Assembly (NCBI RefSeq): GCF_030463535.1
Contig: NC_132881.1
Span: forward strand, 7,804,526 to 7,868,525
Source: Salminus brasiliensis
Lineage: Eukaryota; Chordata; Actinopteri; Characiformes; Bryconidae
Direction: 5' to 3'
Length of the DNA stretch: 64,000 nt
Part shown: piece after piece, positions 1 to 12,666 of the stretch
Layout of the letters: each line of letters opens with the position of its first letter
How positions within the stretch are numbered: position 1 is the stretch's first letter
Notes under the pieces: model-generated
Seen by the model: only the letters and a program-made list of their open reading frames with translations
Database searches by the model: none
Told to the model about the DNA's origin: nothing
Translations under genes and position numbers: made by a program

Positions 1-254
1 CTGTGTTTTCTGGAATGATGGTTGGTGCTCCATCCAATACTTTTGGGATGAGTTTGGGAGTTGGAGATAAGGTGAGGTGGTGATCATCCAACATTCATAC
101 AATCAGATCCTTACAGCAATGTTTCAAAATCTAGAAGACAGCCTTCTGTTGAGACAGTAACTCCAAAAAAGCAGGATAAACTCTTTTTAATACCCTTGAT
201 TTCATAAAAAACAATGAATGAGCAGCTGTCCCAATACTTTTGTCTTTATAGTGT
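1..254 (+). mobile_element. Tc1-like DNA transposon remnant, 3' end
   Basis: This stretch reads like the decayed 3' end of a fish Tc1/mariner-type element. Near 45-60 it has the TTTGGGATGAGTTTGG block that in such elements encodes the transposase C-terminus. It then has the CAAAATCTAGAAGACAGCCTT block near 125, and ends with CCAATACTTTTGTCTTTATA (about 231-250), the outward terminal repeat common in fish Tc1-like families. Stops and gaps mean it cannot encode transposase. It lies in an intron of the first calpain gene and its left part is outside the window. Confidence 0.6.
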
Positions 255-388
255 GTATTTGGTTTAGAGCTTTATATCTCCTGTGTGCCATTTTGATTGT
301 TTATTAGGAACAACGTACAAAATGGATATGTCTGCTATGTGTTCATAAATACTTCCTACTGATTCAGTTTCTCTGACATCTCTTTCAG

Positions 389-1228
389 GATCTGTGATGA
401 CCCTGTAGAGGCCGATCTTGAAGACGTGAGAAACTCTCTTTATCTCTAAGGTTTTTGGATGTTTGTATTGAATGCTACTGATACATGTTTGTACCTTGTC
501 AGGACACTGTGTCGGAGGATGAAGTTGACGCTGGATTTAGGGGCCTATTCACAAAGCTGGCTGGAGAGGTAAATCATTAGAATCATTTAGGTCATAACCT
601 AAGCTAATGCACTTTACCTAAGAGACCAGCTGCAACATCTGATCCCATTTTAATGGCTGTTTTTGCCACTAATCTAGTCAGGGGGTAAATTTCTAAATGA
701 AACTGTGGTTAAACACACCTCCTCTCAGAAAGAAACACACTGCTAACACCATGATGTTACACTGTTTGAGGATGTGCTATTTCAGGCTAGATTTGGTCCA
801 GATTTTGATCAGATGCACTTTTTCCCTCCGATGGCCAAAGCCGTTAATATCAGCTCAGTACTGATACCTGGTGTCGGATCAGTATTGTCTTGAGGTACCA
901 TCCTTTCAGCCAGTCCCACTCGTTAAGTCAAGTCAAGTGGGTTTTATTGTCATTTCAACTACATACAGAGTACACAGTGAAACGAAACAACGTTCCTCCG
1001 GGACCATGGTGCAACATAGACACAGTGCATACAAAACACAAGTGCAACACAAACAAACAAGTGCGGACAGACAACACAACACAGTACAGACCAGAGAATA
1101 ATAAATAATTGACAGTAGTGTGCAAGTTGTGCAATGTGTAATAAATAGAGTCCAGTGAGGTAGTAAAGTAAAGTTATTAGTGCAATGACTTTGTGCAAAA
1201 ATGCTTCCCCTTTTTTCCTGGGGTAAAT

Positions 1229-1268
<40 letters not shown>

Positions 1269-4200
1269 TACATGTACCAGAAAGATATCAGGTCAGAAGT
1301 TGAGTTGTGTTGAGGAGTCTGATGGCTTGGGGGAAGAAGCTGTTGCAGAGTCTGGTCGTGTTGGACCGGATGCTGCGGTACCTTGTTCCTGATGGCAGGA
1401 GGGAGAACAGTCTGTGTGAAGGGTGGGTGGAGTCATCCACAATGCTGGTTGCTTTGCGGATGCAGCGGGCAGTGTAAATGTCCATAACGGAGGACAGCTG
1501 TCCTCACAATGCGTTGGAGGGACTTGCGGTCAGAGGCTGTGCAGGTCCCAAACCAGGCAGTGATGCAGCTACTTAGGATGCTCTCTATGGTCCCCCTATA
1601 AAAGAGGGTGAGGATGGGTGGAGGGAGACGGGCCTTTCTCAGCTTCCAGAGGAAGTAGAGACGCTGTTGGGCTTTCTTGGCTGTAGAGCTGGTGTTCAGG
1701 GACCAGGTGAGGTTCTCCGCTAGGTGGACACCAAGGAACTTGGTGCTCTTAACGATCTCCACAGAGGAGCCGTTGATGTTAAGCGGAGAGTGGTCCGGTC
1801 TTGATTTCCTGAAGTCAACAACCATTTCCTTGGTCTTCTCTACATTCCAGTGAAGGTTGTTGACTGTACACCAGTCTGTCAGCTGCTGCACCTCCTCTCT
1901 GTATGCTGACTTGTCGCCTTTGCTGATGTCTCAGGGGAAGGGCAGAAGGCAAAGACAACTTGCTAAACCTTTGCTGTATCATGGACTCTTAACCGTCTTT
2001 GATTGGACAAGCTTTTGACAGTACATACAATGGAAAACTGTGTGTTGTCTGATCAAGTGAAGACATTTTGTCATTTGTCAGTCTAAAACTGATCTTGTTC
2101 AACCTTCAGTGCTCTCAGTTCACTGATAAGCCATGTAATTAAGGAGCTTTGCGCAGCACAATGTGAGGAAGCCAATGCGAGGAAGTCTAGTTTGTTACCA
2201 GTTGGCAACGAAGTTATCTGCGCTTTAAAGCACAACTTTAAAGATAAGCCTTTAGATGTCTGACTTTGTTCTCTTTTCACCAGGACATGGAGATCTCCGC
2301 AACTGAGCTGAGAACAATTTTCAATAAAGTAGTCGCCAAAAGTAAGTAGTTCTGTGGAAATACGCGAAGAAATATGTTTTATATGAAGCATATGTCATTA
2401 CAACCAACCAACGGCCTAATCAACGAATTTCCCCACAGGAACAGATATTAAAACAGACGGCTTCAGTTTAGATACATGTAGGCTCATGGTAAACCTCATG
2501 GATGTATCCTTTTGATAATTATTCCCACTCGAAAATTGGAATGAACTTAAGTAGCTTATTTCTAGTTCACATGTTGCTGTTAGCCCAGCATTCCTTAACT
2601 GAGAAACAGGAGAGTGGTAATGGCAAGCTGGGAATGGGTGAGTTCGCCACGCTGTGGAAGAAAATTCAGAAGTACTTGGTGAGTTTCTGCACTAAATAGT
2701 TATGTGCACAAGTTCAAGTATGGACTGGTTGAATCTGGAATGGTTGAAAACCCCTAAGGGGGGTTTAAATACTTGCACTGTTCTCATATAGATCATATAC
2801 AAGAAGAATGATGTGGATGGATCTGGCAGCATGAGTACACCAGAGATGCGTATGGCTTTAAAGGAAACAGGTATGTTCACTGGCCATTCAGACTTCTGTG
2901 TGGTGTTTAAGGTAAAAATAAAGTATCTGATGCTAAGTGGTTTTCTTTGCCACAGGCTTCAGTCTGAACAACACTATCCATCAGCTTCTGGCTGCCCGAT
3001 ATGGAGAGGAGGACATGACCATTGACTTTGACAACTTTGTGGCCTGTGTGACGCGCCTGGAGATGATGTTCAGTGAGTATTCACTGTACAGATTTGCTAT
3101 GTGCTTTACAATAACATACTGTTTTCTTAAATGACATTATGCTATTGTACTTGAATTCTAGTAGTAGTAGGAAAAACGTGCCACTATTTGTACCTAAATA
3201 TTTAAAACATAAACAGGTTTTAGCAAAATAGCTATATTTACAATACATTACATGAAAACGCTGTTTACAGTACTGTACATTTTACAGCACTGCAGTGTCT
3301 CCTATTATTAGAAAGTATCATACATACTTGTTTTAGCCTTTTTTGTACTTGTATTTGTCTTTAACGGGGCTGCCCGTGAGGCTCACAGTAAGACACAATT
3401 TGCCGTGATCTCACGCCACACATTTTTTTTTACGACTCCTCAAAGTGCTAGGTTACTAACTAGTCATGATCAGTAACCAGACAACTCATAAACATACATA
3501 AAATGATAAATGAATGTAAAATCAAGACTAAATCATGACTCAAGTTGGTGCTAAATGAACACGGTTCGGTTATCTACAGCTTTTTAACCACCTTGACCAT
3601 CAAAGATCAGCTTAGATCATCCAAAACCAGCTACCAGCAAAGGCTGTATGTTTCAGCATGGATAACATAACCTATGTTATCCATGCTGAAACATGTAACA
3701 TGTTATCCATGTTATCCATGCTGAAACATACAGCTTTTGCTGGTAGCTGGTTTTGGATGATCTAAGCCTACAGTTAATGTTATCCATGCTGAAACATACA
3801 GCCTTTGCTGGGAGCTGGTTTTGGATGGTCTAAGCTGATCTTTGATGGTCAAGGTGGTTAAAAAGCTGGTCATCCAGCCCAAAACATAGCTACCCTATGC
3901 TGGCAAGCATAGTCTTACTGGTTGTCTGGCTTGGTTGCATGCAGCTCAGCATGCTTGTAGACCTGCTGCACCATGAAACTCCAACAAAAACACACCCTGT
4001 GCTGGTCAAGAGCTAAGATAGTCAGCCAACTTGATCGGCTTGAGCTGGACAGGCTGTTTTTTTATTTATTTTGGGATTATATCAAATTGATGAATTGCTT
4101 TTTATTCATCCACACAACTAGTGCCTGCACTTTAACCCTTAATATACTGTAAACTAGTCTGAGTCTGCTAATGACTGTCCTCCGTCTTGTAGAATTGTTC

Positions 4201-4438
4201 AAGAAGATCGATGCCCATTCAAGCGGATTCATTGAGCTGGACCTCTCTCAGGTATTCTCATACACTTCTCATATAACTGAAGGTGTGATACCACACAAGG
4301 ACCATGATGAGGGAAGGCTCTTCCCAGAGGAACATGGTTCTTCATGGGGTCAGTTTCTGAATTTATTCAGATGTAGTTTTTTTTTTTCTTGACTAATTTC
4401 CTCTTCTCTTTCAGTGGCTGACATGCACCATGATCTAG
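389..4438 (+). CDS. Classical calpain large subunit, C-terminal penta-EF-hand part (partial gene)
   Basis: Nine coding exons: 389-425, 503-568, 2284-2341, 2439-2503, 2610-2678, 2792-2870, 2956-3072, 4193-4251, 4415-4438 (stop TAG). All splice sites fit and the phases join without a break, giving 190 C-terminal residues. The product is the end of a calcium-activated cytosolic cysteine protease: an acidic linker, then a penta-EF-hand domain, which binds calcium and pairs with the small regulatory subunit. Visible EF loops include DESGNGKLGMGE and DVDGSGSMSTPE; the fifth hand ends in ...ELDLSQWLTCTMI. The first exon starts with the third base of a codon, as in the downstream paralogue. The end resembles calpain-2/calpain-8 more than calpain-1, but the paralogue is not settled. 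The protease core and domain III exons lie left of the window. The gene is head-to-tail with a second calpain from 8583, with the same exon structure apart from one extra codon in the 2956-3072 exon. Confidence 0.93.
921..1930 (-). mobile_element. 5'-truncated non-LTR retrotransposon (L2-type LINE), 3' end
   Basis: On the minus strand the DNA encodes the C-terminal part of a LINE reverse transcriptase. One frame spans about 1930-1486 (motifs DWCTVNNLHWNVEKTKEM, STKFLGVHLAENLTWS, PPILTLFYRGTIESI). It continues in another frame at 1485-1288 (ARCIRKATSIVDD, RSNTTRLCNSFFPQAIRLLN). The frame change near 1485 shows the copy is dead. The 3' untranslated tail runs to about 921 and ends in short repeats of ACTTG, typical of L2-clade LINEs. 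An (AG)n run at 1234-1266 sits in the tail. The insertion lies in a calpain intron, antisense to the gene. Confidence 0.85.
2504..2609 (+). other. U12-type (minor spliceosome) intron in calpain 1st copy
   Basis: This 106-bp intron begins GTATCCTTTT, the 5' splice consensus of GT-AG U12 introns. It carries TTCCTTAACT at 2591-2600, a perfect minor-class branch point, 11 nt before the terminal AG. There is no polypyrimidine tract between the branch point and the acceptor. It separates ...VNLMD from ESGNGK, in the second EF-hand. The paralogue has the same donor at the same codon (21799). Confidence 0.88.
3579..3866. repeat. Large inverted repeat (90-bp arms) with a third partial copy
   Basis: Arm 1 (3579-3668) and arm 2 (3777-3866) are reverse complements, with 88 of 90 positions matching by eye. 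Between them, about 3713-3767 repeats the inner part of arm 2 in the same orientation, so arm 1 could pair with either. The sequence is rich in GCTGGT/ACCAGC words, and the flank to about 4050 continues in that style, so it is probably part of a foldback or MITE-type repeat. It lies in the 3073-4192 intron. Confidence 0.9.
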
Positions 4439-4640
4439 AGAAGCACAGGCAACCCTGCAACCCTTTTTTTTATTATTATTATTTTTCTCTTGTACTTCTT
4501 GTTCTTCTACACTAGCTCTACAGTACCATGGCCCACGTTTCTTCATAGCTAGCAGCTGGCAGTATATCGCAGGTATCTCCTTGTATCATTTGCTGCTTTA
4601 CTTGAACCAAATAAAATGTTCTTTTTAATCACGTTGTGGG
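4436..4640 (+). terminator. 3' UTR and polyadenylation signal of the first calpain gene
   Basis: After the TAG stop at 4436-4438 there is a short 3' UTR. AATAAA occurs at 4610-4615, about 170 nt downstream, followed by a GT-rich stretch (GTTGTGGGGTTGTTTTT, about 4633-4650) like a downstream cleavage element. Transcript end near 4630-4640 is inferred. Confidence 0.65.
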
Positions 4641-5125
4641 GTTGTTTTTCGGCCAGACCTACTCCACTCTTCTACACAGGTCTCTGTTACTGCCTTTACT
4701 GCAGCCTGTGTGGCTCTCGGCCAAGCTGCAGTCTCTGCTGAGCCCCTATTGGGCTGTTAGGTAGGGAGTCAGCTAGCTAGCTCAGCTAGCTCAGATTCCT
4801 CACGTTCAAGGGGGGCATAGTCAGCGGCTGTCCCTGCTCTTTACCTATAGCTAGCTCTCTTTTTCCTTCGAGGGTGTTCTTCGAAGAACAAACCGGTCAA
4901 GGAGGTAAGGCTGCTACTATTGCTGCTGTTCGTATTTCTTCCTGAAGAGCGGTGTTGTGATTTGTGCTACTTTTAGAAGAAGGGCTATCGGCTACAGCGC
5001 CCTGCTAGCCCCCACACACTAATCTCCAGCAGGCTCTGCGGAGAGCGAAGTACGAAGGGACCGACTGCCAGCACGGTTTCCACAAGATCCTCTCATTCTG
5101 GAGCAAGGAAAGTACAACAAGGAGG
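4640..5125 (+). promoter_or_regulatory. Possible promoter / 5' non-coding exon region of the second calpain
   Basis: This interval is richer in G+C and CpG than its surroundings. It contains two good donor-like sites, AAGGAG|GTAAGG near 4902 and AAGGAG|GTAAAA near 5123. The second calpain needs a non-coding first exon, because its start codon lies two bases after a splice acceptor (TTCCTAG at 8575-8581). This is therefore a candidate, but no TATA box or initiator can be named and it could be something else. Confidence 0.3.
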
Positions 5126-8100
5126 TAAAACACGGTGGCCTACAAGTGTGCCCCAAATACTGGGGTCCTTTATAGCTAGATATGTATGTATTTACTGGTG
5201 GTTCTCAGCTCCAGCCCCCCTGGACAGTCCCCTGCGATTCCCTTCCCATAGCACACCTGATAACATCTACAACAGGGCAAGTTTATGTTTTTACACTGTA
5301 AAATGCTCACTAAAGTACTTATTTAATGTGGTAAGAAGCAATTTCACGTCTTAATGAAAGGAGCAAGGCAAAAAGAAAGTGTTTATGTGAGCAAAAACAA
5401 TATTTTAGCTCAAATTAAATACTAAATTCATTTATTCAATGTAGTATTATAGCCAGCTACATAATCTGCCTCCTAAACTGACTGTAGTGAAATGCCTGAC
5501 AGCCTTATCTGACACATGTATTTGCCCCATTGTTTCTTCACCTTTCAGCATCAACACCTTTTTTTTTTTTTTTTTTAAATTTCTAAGGATATTTTTCTGT
5601 TTACAGTTTAATGCAATAAATAATTAATAATGAAAATCTATGAGACACTATCAGCCAGGTTTGGTGTTCAGATGTTCTTCTTTAGTGTTTCTGTGTTAGT
5701 GCTGTACATGAGAGGTTAACCATGCTGGAAAACATGACTAGTCAGTAGTCATCCTCACATCCTCACATAATTCATACATGGGTTTGTTAAAGGTACGCAG
5801 GTTAGGGCACAGTCCTGCGAACTATAGCTACATATAAACTACAGACAGACCATTTAGACAACAGCTGCAGTGCTCAGATTCAGACCCCAACACACATCAT
5901 GTAGGCATGAAGACACTAGATTGCCTTTCCATGTGTAGATCTTTCACTTCCAAAATCTCGAACAACAGAAATCTTGAATGTAATTGATGCATAAAATAAT
6001 TGGTACGTAAAAAGTTCCTTTAACGCTCAGTATCAGTGTTTTTATGGTATGATGGGGTCCAAATGCAGAACACCATCGATCCATCCATCCAGGAGGGAAA
6101 GGCCAATGTACATATTTACATATGTGCGGTATCAGAATATCTGATTTCTATGTTTGTGTGTTCTTGAGGGTTTAAGGAACTAGCAATATACGTGTACCTA
6201 GAAAGATACAATATGGTCCTTAAAGCCCTTGTAGTTCAAATGGACACTACCTTCATCCTTCAAGGTGATCGGATCATATTTGTTACTGCAAAAAGAGATT
6301 TAGATACAGTTATGTTCCTTAAGTGAGAGGATTGAAGATGCCCTTGAGGGTACCACCAAAAATGTTTCTTTGAGAATGACAACAAAAGGTTTCCATAACC
6401 TCTTTTATCTATTATTTCAGGCTAAACATTAAACTATTAATCATAATTTCTATTAAATAAGTCCTAAATGTTATTTTCGAGGTACAGCCACTGTATTGGG
6501 TAGTAATCTACACGTGAGAATTAGTAGGTAAAGTGTGACCCGTGCAGTTCAAGGCGTCAAAACTGTATTTTCAAAAGAAGTTTTTCCTCACTTCAGTGCT
6601 GAAAGCAAACACTCGCGCCCCCCTTTTGCTGAATGCATGTGTTTCTGCTGCTTGTTGAATGAGCGAGGGGGCCTTCGTCTGGGGAAGCGGATCACAGGTC
6701 TTGAGTGATTAGTTCTCATTGTCAGCGCTACAAAGAACTGTTTGAACTAGCTCTTTAGAGTGATACACACACACACATACTCCAGTGGAGGAAAATCCCA
6801 GCTACATTTTATGGGTTTATTCTTTACAAGAGTCTCTGCCATGGGGAAAAGTATATGGACATCTGATCATTCTTTATTTCTTCTGAAATCAGAGTTATTA
6901 ATAAAAGTCGATCTTGCTTTTGTTGGAGCAACTCTACTCTCTTTTGTCCAGGGAAGAAGTCTTTCTACTAGATTTTGGAGGATTTGATTTGATTGCATGT
7001 TGAATAATCACCTCCCCACCTCATCCCCAACTTCCAAACTCATCCGCCATTATTCCAGAGAACACCGGAATTCCACTTCTCCACACCTTAATGCTGGGGG
7101 GCTTATACCCCTCTAGTCCACGCCTGCCATTAGTCATAGAGCCAGTAGGTTCATGCTGATCTGCTTCAGAGAGTCCTATTCTATTGGCAGTCCTTCTCTA
7201 CAGGGACTAGACAAGCTGTATATATGCATGTGCATACATCTGTGTCAGTAATAGGTGCAACCTTAAGTAGCGAAATGCATTTATTAGAAGGGGTGTCCAC
7301 AAACATTTGTATTTTTATGGTGCCGTAAATGGTTGCAGTGGAATTGCATGAACTTCTCCCTGTAAATTTGGCCTTTACAGTTCTTTGGAGTGATGGAGCC
7401 ATGGAAAATCCACTTCTGGTTATCTATGCAACCTGGAAGTGTGGATGTCTCTTTGAAGATGTGCAGTTTTAATCCTTATAGAACCTCATCATAATATAAA
7501 GCATTTATACCAGTTGTAGATTGTTTCTTCATGTTCACATCAGGAACCATTCAAGAGTGAACAACAATTTCTGTGTTACTTCAGTTGCCACAATAATGCA
7601 TCGTTAAATGGATGATCATTTAATAATTGATTAAATGGTTAATGAAAATGGTAGTTCATAATAGTATTCAGTGGTTGTCTTCAATGCTGAGTAGTTGCTG
7701 AAGAAAGCTAGAGCCTAGATCAGCTCTGGGGGGGATTTTTAAAAGTAGAGATTGAATATTGACCACGCTGTCCTACCGAATAAGCAGTCCTTTCATTACA
7801 ATTACATTTGATCAGCAAATGTGATTGCTAAGATGGTCAGTATATTTCTACATAGATGTCACGGCCTATGCCTTTGGGCCTGGCAATCATCCAGCACTGT
7901 CTTTGCTCTTTGCTGAAGCAGTATAGGAAAATAAATTAGTCAAAGTGCTTTCTGTACACAGACTCTACCAGCAGCAGGCAGGTGCGTCATTGGAAATAAA
8001 TTCCTTTTGAGAGCTAGTGACTCTTCCAATTCATCACCATTCTGTTACCTGTAGACTTGACCAAGTAGTGAAATCACGCTCAGTAGTGAAACTGTCCTGA

Positions 8101-8582
8101 AAGAGCAAGTCCAGTGTTCAGTCCATTCTTGCAGGTCATGGATTTGACCTGGCCTAGGACTAAAATTGCAATGCCAGTGGGGTTCTCCATTAATATCCTG
8201 TTTAGTCTAGTCTCAGGCTTAATCTCGCACTGGGAAAGTGGTCCATTTAGGTTCATTTGAATTGGAGTGTTTTTTTAAATTAATAGATTATTAGCAGTGT
8301 TTTTTAAATCATCAATAAGTGGTTTATTGATCTGTTTTGTATTGTGTAAAATTCAGATAACCAACATATTATGATAAATCCCATGTATCAGGAGGTTCTT
8401 TTTTGCCATCGTCACCCACCTACCCTTAGCTCAGTATTTGATTCAGTTGAATGAATGAACTGTGCACATTAGTCTGCAGTACTCTAACTCCGTGCTCATC
8501 AAGTCTGTTAGTGCAAATGGCAACCTCTGCTATTTATACCCCGTCTACCCCACTTTACCCTGTCTTTTTCTGTCTTCCTAGC
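5126..8582. other. Intergenic or 5' intron DNA between the two calpains
   Basis: I see no coding exon here. It holds a poly-T run at 5560-5576, a MITE at 6841-7310, and otherwise unremarkable AT-rich DNA. If a 5' non-coding exon lies upstream, this is the first intron of the second calpain gene; it ends in a pyrimidine-rich acceptor at 8558-8581. Confidence 0.5.
6841..7310. mobile_element. Tc1-like non-autonomous element (MITE)
   Basis: The left end GGGGAAAAGTATATGGACAT (from 6843) and the right end GGTGTCCACAAACATTTG (to about 7309) are degenerate inverted versions of the fish Tc1 terminus that reads CAAAAGTATGTGGACACC. No transposase frame is seen. The right half, reverse complemented, matches the fragment at 23049-23190 nearly word for word (TGTTTGTGGACACCCC, then a shared 100-bp stretch), so both belong to one family. 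Confidence 0.65.
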
Positions 8583-11500
8583 ATGTTCTCGTACGGAGGG
8601 ATCTCGGCACACATCAGTGCAAACAGGCTAAGGTCAGAAGGAATGGGTTCCAATGAGCAAGCTGTCCACTTCCAAAACCAGGTTTTTGAAGACATCAGGC
8701 AGGAGTGTCTGGAGGGCGGCTTCCTTTTTGAGGACCCATGCTTCCCTGCCGAACCGCCCTCACTGGGATTTAAGGAACTTGCACCATACTCCTCCAAAAC
8801 ACGTGGAGTGGAGTGGATGAGACCTACGGTGAGGGGGGAAGAGTAGCACCTTTCACTTCACAGTCAATATATCTTTCTTCTGTGGCTGAAATGGTAGTAG
8901 ATTAAAACCCTTCTTAACTCTCAATAAAAGTTAAAACAGTGTAAAATTATTTTATTCATATTTAGGTAGTTTCGGACCATTTCTCTTGGTCAGTGTAAAG
9001 AACAACTATTCACTACAGCGACAATGTGAAATTTAGCTCATTTAAAAAAATTCACTACCACCCACATTTCTGATGAACCTATGTAACAAAGTAGTCAGAT
9101 TCAGATCACATGACTGTTACTGACCGTTCCTCACCATGACTGAAATCACGTTATTCATTTGTTATTTAAATATCTCTAAGCCACTAATAGTAATTACGCA
9201 CGATGCATTTAAAACATACTACTTTGTTTATAAATATGAGCGGCACGGGCAGCACCGACGCCTGGTGTTGTAGAGCTATCTGTCGAAGCATGTAATCCTT
9301 CTTATATAAAACTGCTGGACTATTAAAGTACTGTACAAACCTTTTTTTTGAGGACCTACCCAAGCACTGTAAATGGCTGCTCACTCCTCTCACTGTTAAT
9401 CCTCCTCCTCTAGGTTCAAATGACGTGTAGTGTTGTTACAGCAGACTGTCTGTAGTCACTGGAGCAGAAGGGGGGGGGGGTTGTGCTGTTCCCGGCTGAA
9501 GCACATGTATAATTGAAGCATTCCAGAGCAGCCAGACACCCAAAAGGAGCAGGCGAATTTGTTTATTTCTGACATCTCTGAGGATTAATTGCAGCCTGAA
9601 CTTGACAGTTAGTTTCAGAGTAAAGGTCATTTGCATATACAGTTATATGTGGGGGGAAAAATAGCACCCCATTAAAAACCATTTTAACGTGTTGGAAATT
9701 TATGGAAATACATGGAAATCTGATCTTGATTGTATCTCTTATGAGAATCTTAAAACAAGAGACAATCAAAAGCAAACCAATCTAAATGTCTGAGATGTAA
9801 ATAAGACAGGCTCCTCCAGAATCCATGTTCTAATCATCTGCATCTGTGTGCTTCACCTGATACTAATTTTACAAATTTAGAAGTGGAAATAGATGTGGGG
9901 GTGTTCAACATTTTCCTCACAAGAAAATGTTATATTTATATGTGTAGTTATATATTATATATTATATTATATATTATATATTATAGTTATATCACCTCCC
10001 TCTCCCAATATTGTTCAATATGAAACTCTTATTTCCAGATGTTAAGGTTTTCATGGGGTGGCCTAAGTTTTTTATATATAACCCTATCGTCTTAAAACAA
10101 ACCATTATTTTGGAAAATTGTCATGGATATTTGTCATGGAAAAATGTTCTTATAAGAACTTGGTATAAGATGTAAGTTTGTAGTCAACCTAAAAACACCA
10201 TCAGGGTTTAAATAAATGTGATAAATCTGAAATACATAGAGATATTTAACAGTAATATAACTTATCATAACACAGAACACGTATAAAAGATAATTAATAT
10301 TGGAAAATGTCAAATTCAACTGTGGCTTAAATACAGTACCACAAAAAAAAAAAGTAGAATAGAAACCTTTTCTTAAGCAGATCAGTGCCCATTTAAAAGG
10401 AGCTGAAACTGTTTCCTTAAGCAGTTTGTGTTGACCACTACAGACTCACAGTAAAAGCACTGACCTATAACACTATGCTAGTCATGTATACAGTATGTAG
10501 AGTCTTGACACCAGCATGCCGCTTGGTTCAACCCTTCACAGTAGTAGTGTACTGTAGGAGGGTCTGCATACCTCTCTGAGCAGGACTGAGTGAGACAGCC
10601 CCTCTCCTCTCATTGTTTATACTGCAGCTGTTACCCTGATAGCTCAGACTTGTGTGCAGTCCAAGTGTTTTAGATTGCAGGTCTGGAAGGTAGAGTGTAG
10701 TATTAATCTACGGCGTCTGTAACACGACAGTAACTACTAGCATTTATCCAAGAGTTATTTGTTGTGCCTATGAGGCCCTATTGTCTGCAGTGTTGTGTGG
10801 TTTTACAACAGTGTAGACATACACTCTAATAAAATACACTTAGATTCAGAAAATATAGGAAATACAAAAATGTTTGTCATCTTGCGTGTTTAAAGTAGTA
10901 GGAACTCTTAGAGATGGCACTGAGCAAGGATGATTGGACTATAATTACCTAAGGGGTGTGTGATGGGATTCATAGATTGAGAAAAGGTGTTACAGTGCAG
11001 TGAGTGTCTGGTTGGATGTGTGGAAAATGGGTCACGACGCAGAAGTTATTGATTGCCAAAAAGGAGTGATTGCATTTGGGCGTGCCGGAGGCCACAGTGT
11101 CAAGGAAGTAGCTGAATTTAGCCTACAGCAGTCACAGCGGCTTATTTTTCTCACGAACATTGATAGTGTACATTGATTGTAGTTGCTTAATTGAGTTTGC
11201 TCCCTGATCTTGTCTCTGTCCACTACACCCGTTTCCTCCCCACCTTCTACATAAAAATCAAAACCGTGCCACTGATGGATCATCAATGATGAAGGTTCTT
11301 TAGCTAGCTTGTTAACTAAGTGGGTGAAATATGGGGATAAAATACAGTGAATAGAGAACAGAGAGAGTGGGGGACAAATTAAAGGCAGGTGTGGGAATTC
11401 TGTAAGTGTCAAATACCTGCATATCATGCTTATCTTGTTCAACATGCTGGCAATGATGAACGTAAAAAAAACTTTAACTGAATAGTTAATTAAATATGAT

Positions 11501-12624
11501 AGCTATTCAGAGGCCGTGTGGGCTATCGCTGGTCTTTAGAAAAATATAAAATGACAAGTTGGAGTATTTTTAAATAGAGGCTTATAAAATGTAAAAGAAA
11601 TACATATATTTTTGTTTGGATATTAGTTTTTTGCTTTTTCTAGGCTTGTTTCCGTAGGCCTGGTATCTTGAGATCTGGCAAAACAGCTCAAAGTGCTTTT
11701 TAAACGAAGCACAGTGCAGGACAGCCAAGCAGAGAGCTCATTTACATAGATCAGTCTTAAATGCACTGTAACAAAACACAGTCGGTTTAATTCTCAGTGA
11801 TAAAGAGAAAGTTGGGAAATGTATGTGATTGTTACCATAATTTAAATACATGAAAAACGCAGGATGTGCCCCCTTAAAGCGTTCTGCTTCTGTCCATATT
11901 CACTTGTTTTAAGCTTTGAACTTGTTTCTCCTTTAGGAGTTATGTGATGACCCTCAGTTCATTCTTGGAGGAGCCACAAGGACAGATATCTGTCAGGGAG
12001 CTCTTGGTAAGTTTCTGCTGTCTCCTGCGCCAAATACTGAAAACCTTAAAACTCCTCCAGGTTTTAAGAAGTGTTTATACGCATTTCTCATGGTATTCTT
12101 AGTAACCTATGCATAGCTCGACCAGCAAGGGGATTCCTTAAACATGAGTATGAGGGAGCGGCAGTGACTCAGCTGTCCTGGGCTGTGCCGAAGGGAATCG
12201 AGTGGTCTTACACAGAGCTGGAATCAGGCCAAGCTTTCAAAGTGCAAACTTGAGCCAGCTTATCTTCTCTGATTCATATGAATAGACTTTTATGGGCTCT
12301 CACAAACATCATGCCTACACCCATCTACAGCCAGAAGATATTGAACATGCAGTTAGTCCACCGGCCACGCACAGGAACCATTTTTCGGTTTCTGTGTGTG
12401 TGTGTGTGTGTGTGGAAAATTCTTTGTGGCGCCAAGGCCAGTTTCATGTCAGGGATGGTAAACAGAAATGGGTTCTCACTACACTGACTCACGCAGGCCT
12501 CACTGTAAGTCTGTTATGCCGGGGAAACACCCGTCCTCCCGGATATTGTCCCCCTGCTGGTTAAAACTGATACTTCTTTCCAAATTATTTATATGAATTC
12601 TTTAAAGTTAGCGAAATAACTAAT

Positions 12625-12666
<42 letters not shown>

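Noticed and set aside
1288-1891. A functional reverse transcriptase gene
   Set aside because: The copy is 5'-truncated, frameshifted near 1485 and lies in an intron, so it is a dead LINE.
8451-8582. Upstream extension of the second calpain's first coding exon in the same open frame (starting MNELCTLVCS)
   Set aside because: A pyrimidine-rich acceptor ends at 8581 and family members start at the MFSYGG-type N-terminus, so the upstream frame is most likely intron or untranslated sequence.
11032-11445. 137-codon minus-strand frame in the calpain intron
   Set aside because: No recognisable family, no splice or promoter context; judged chance.
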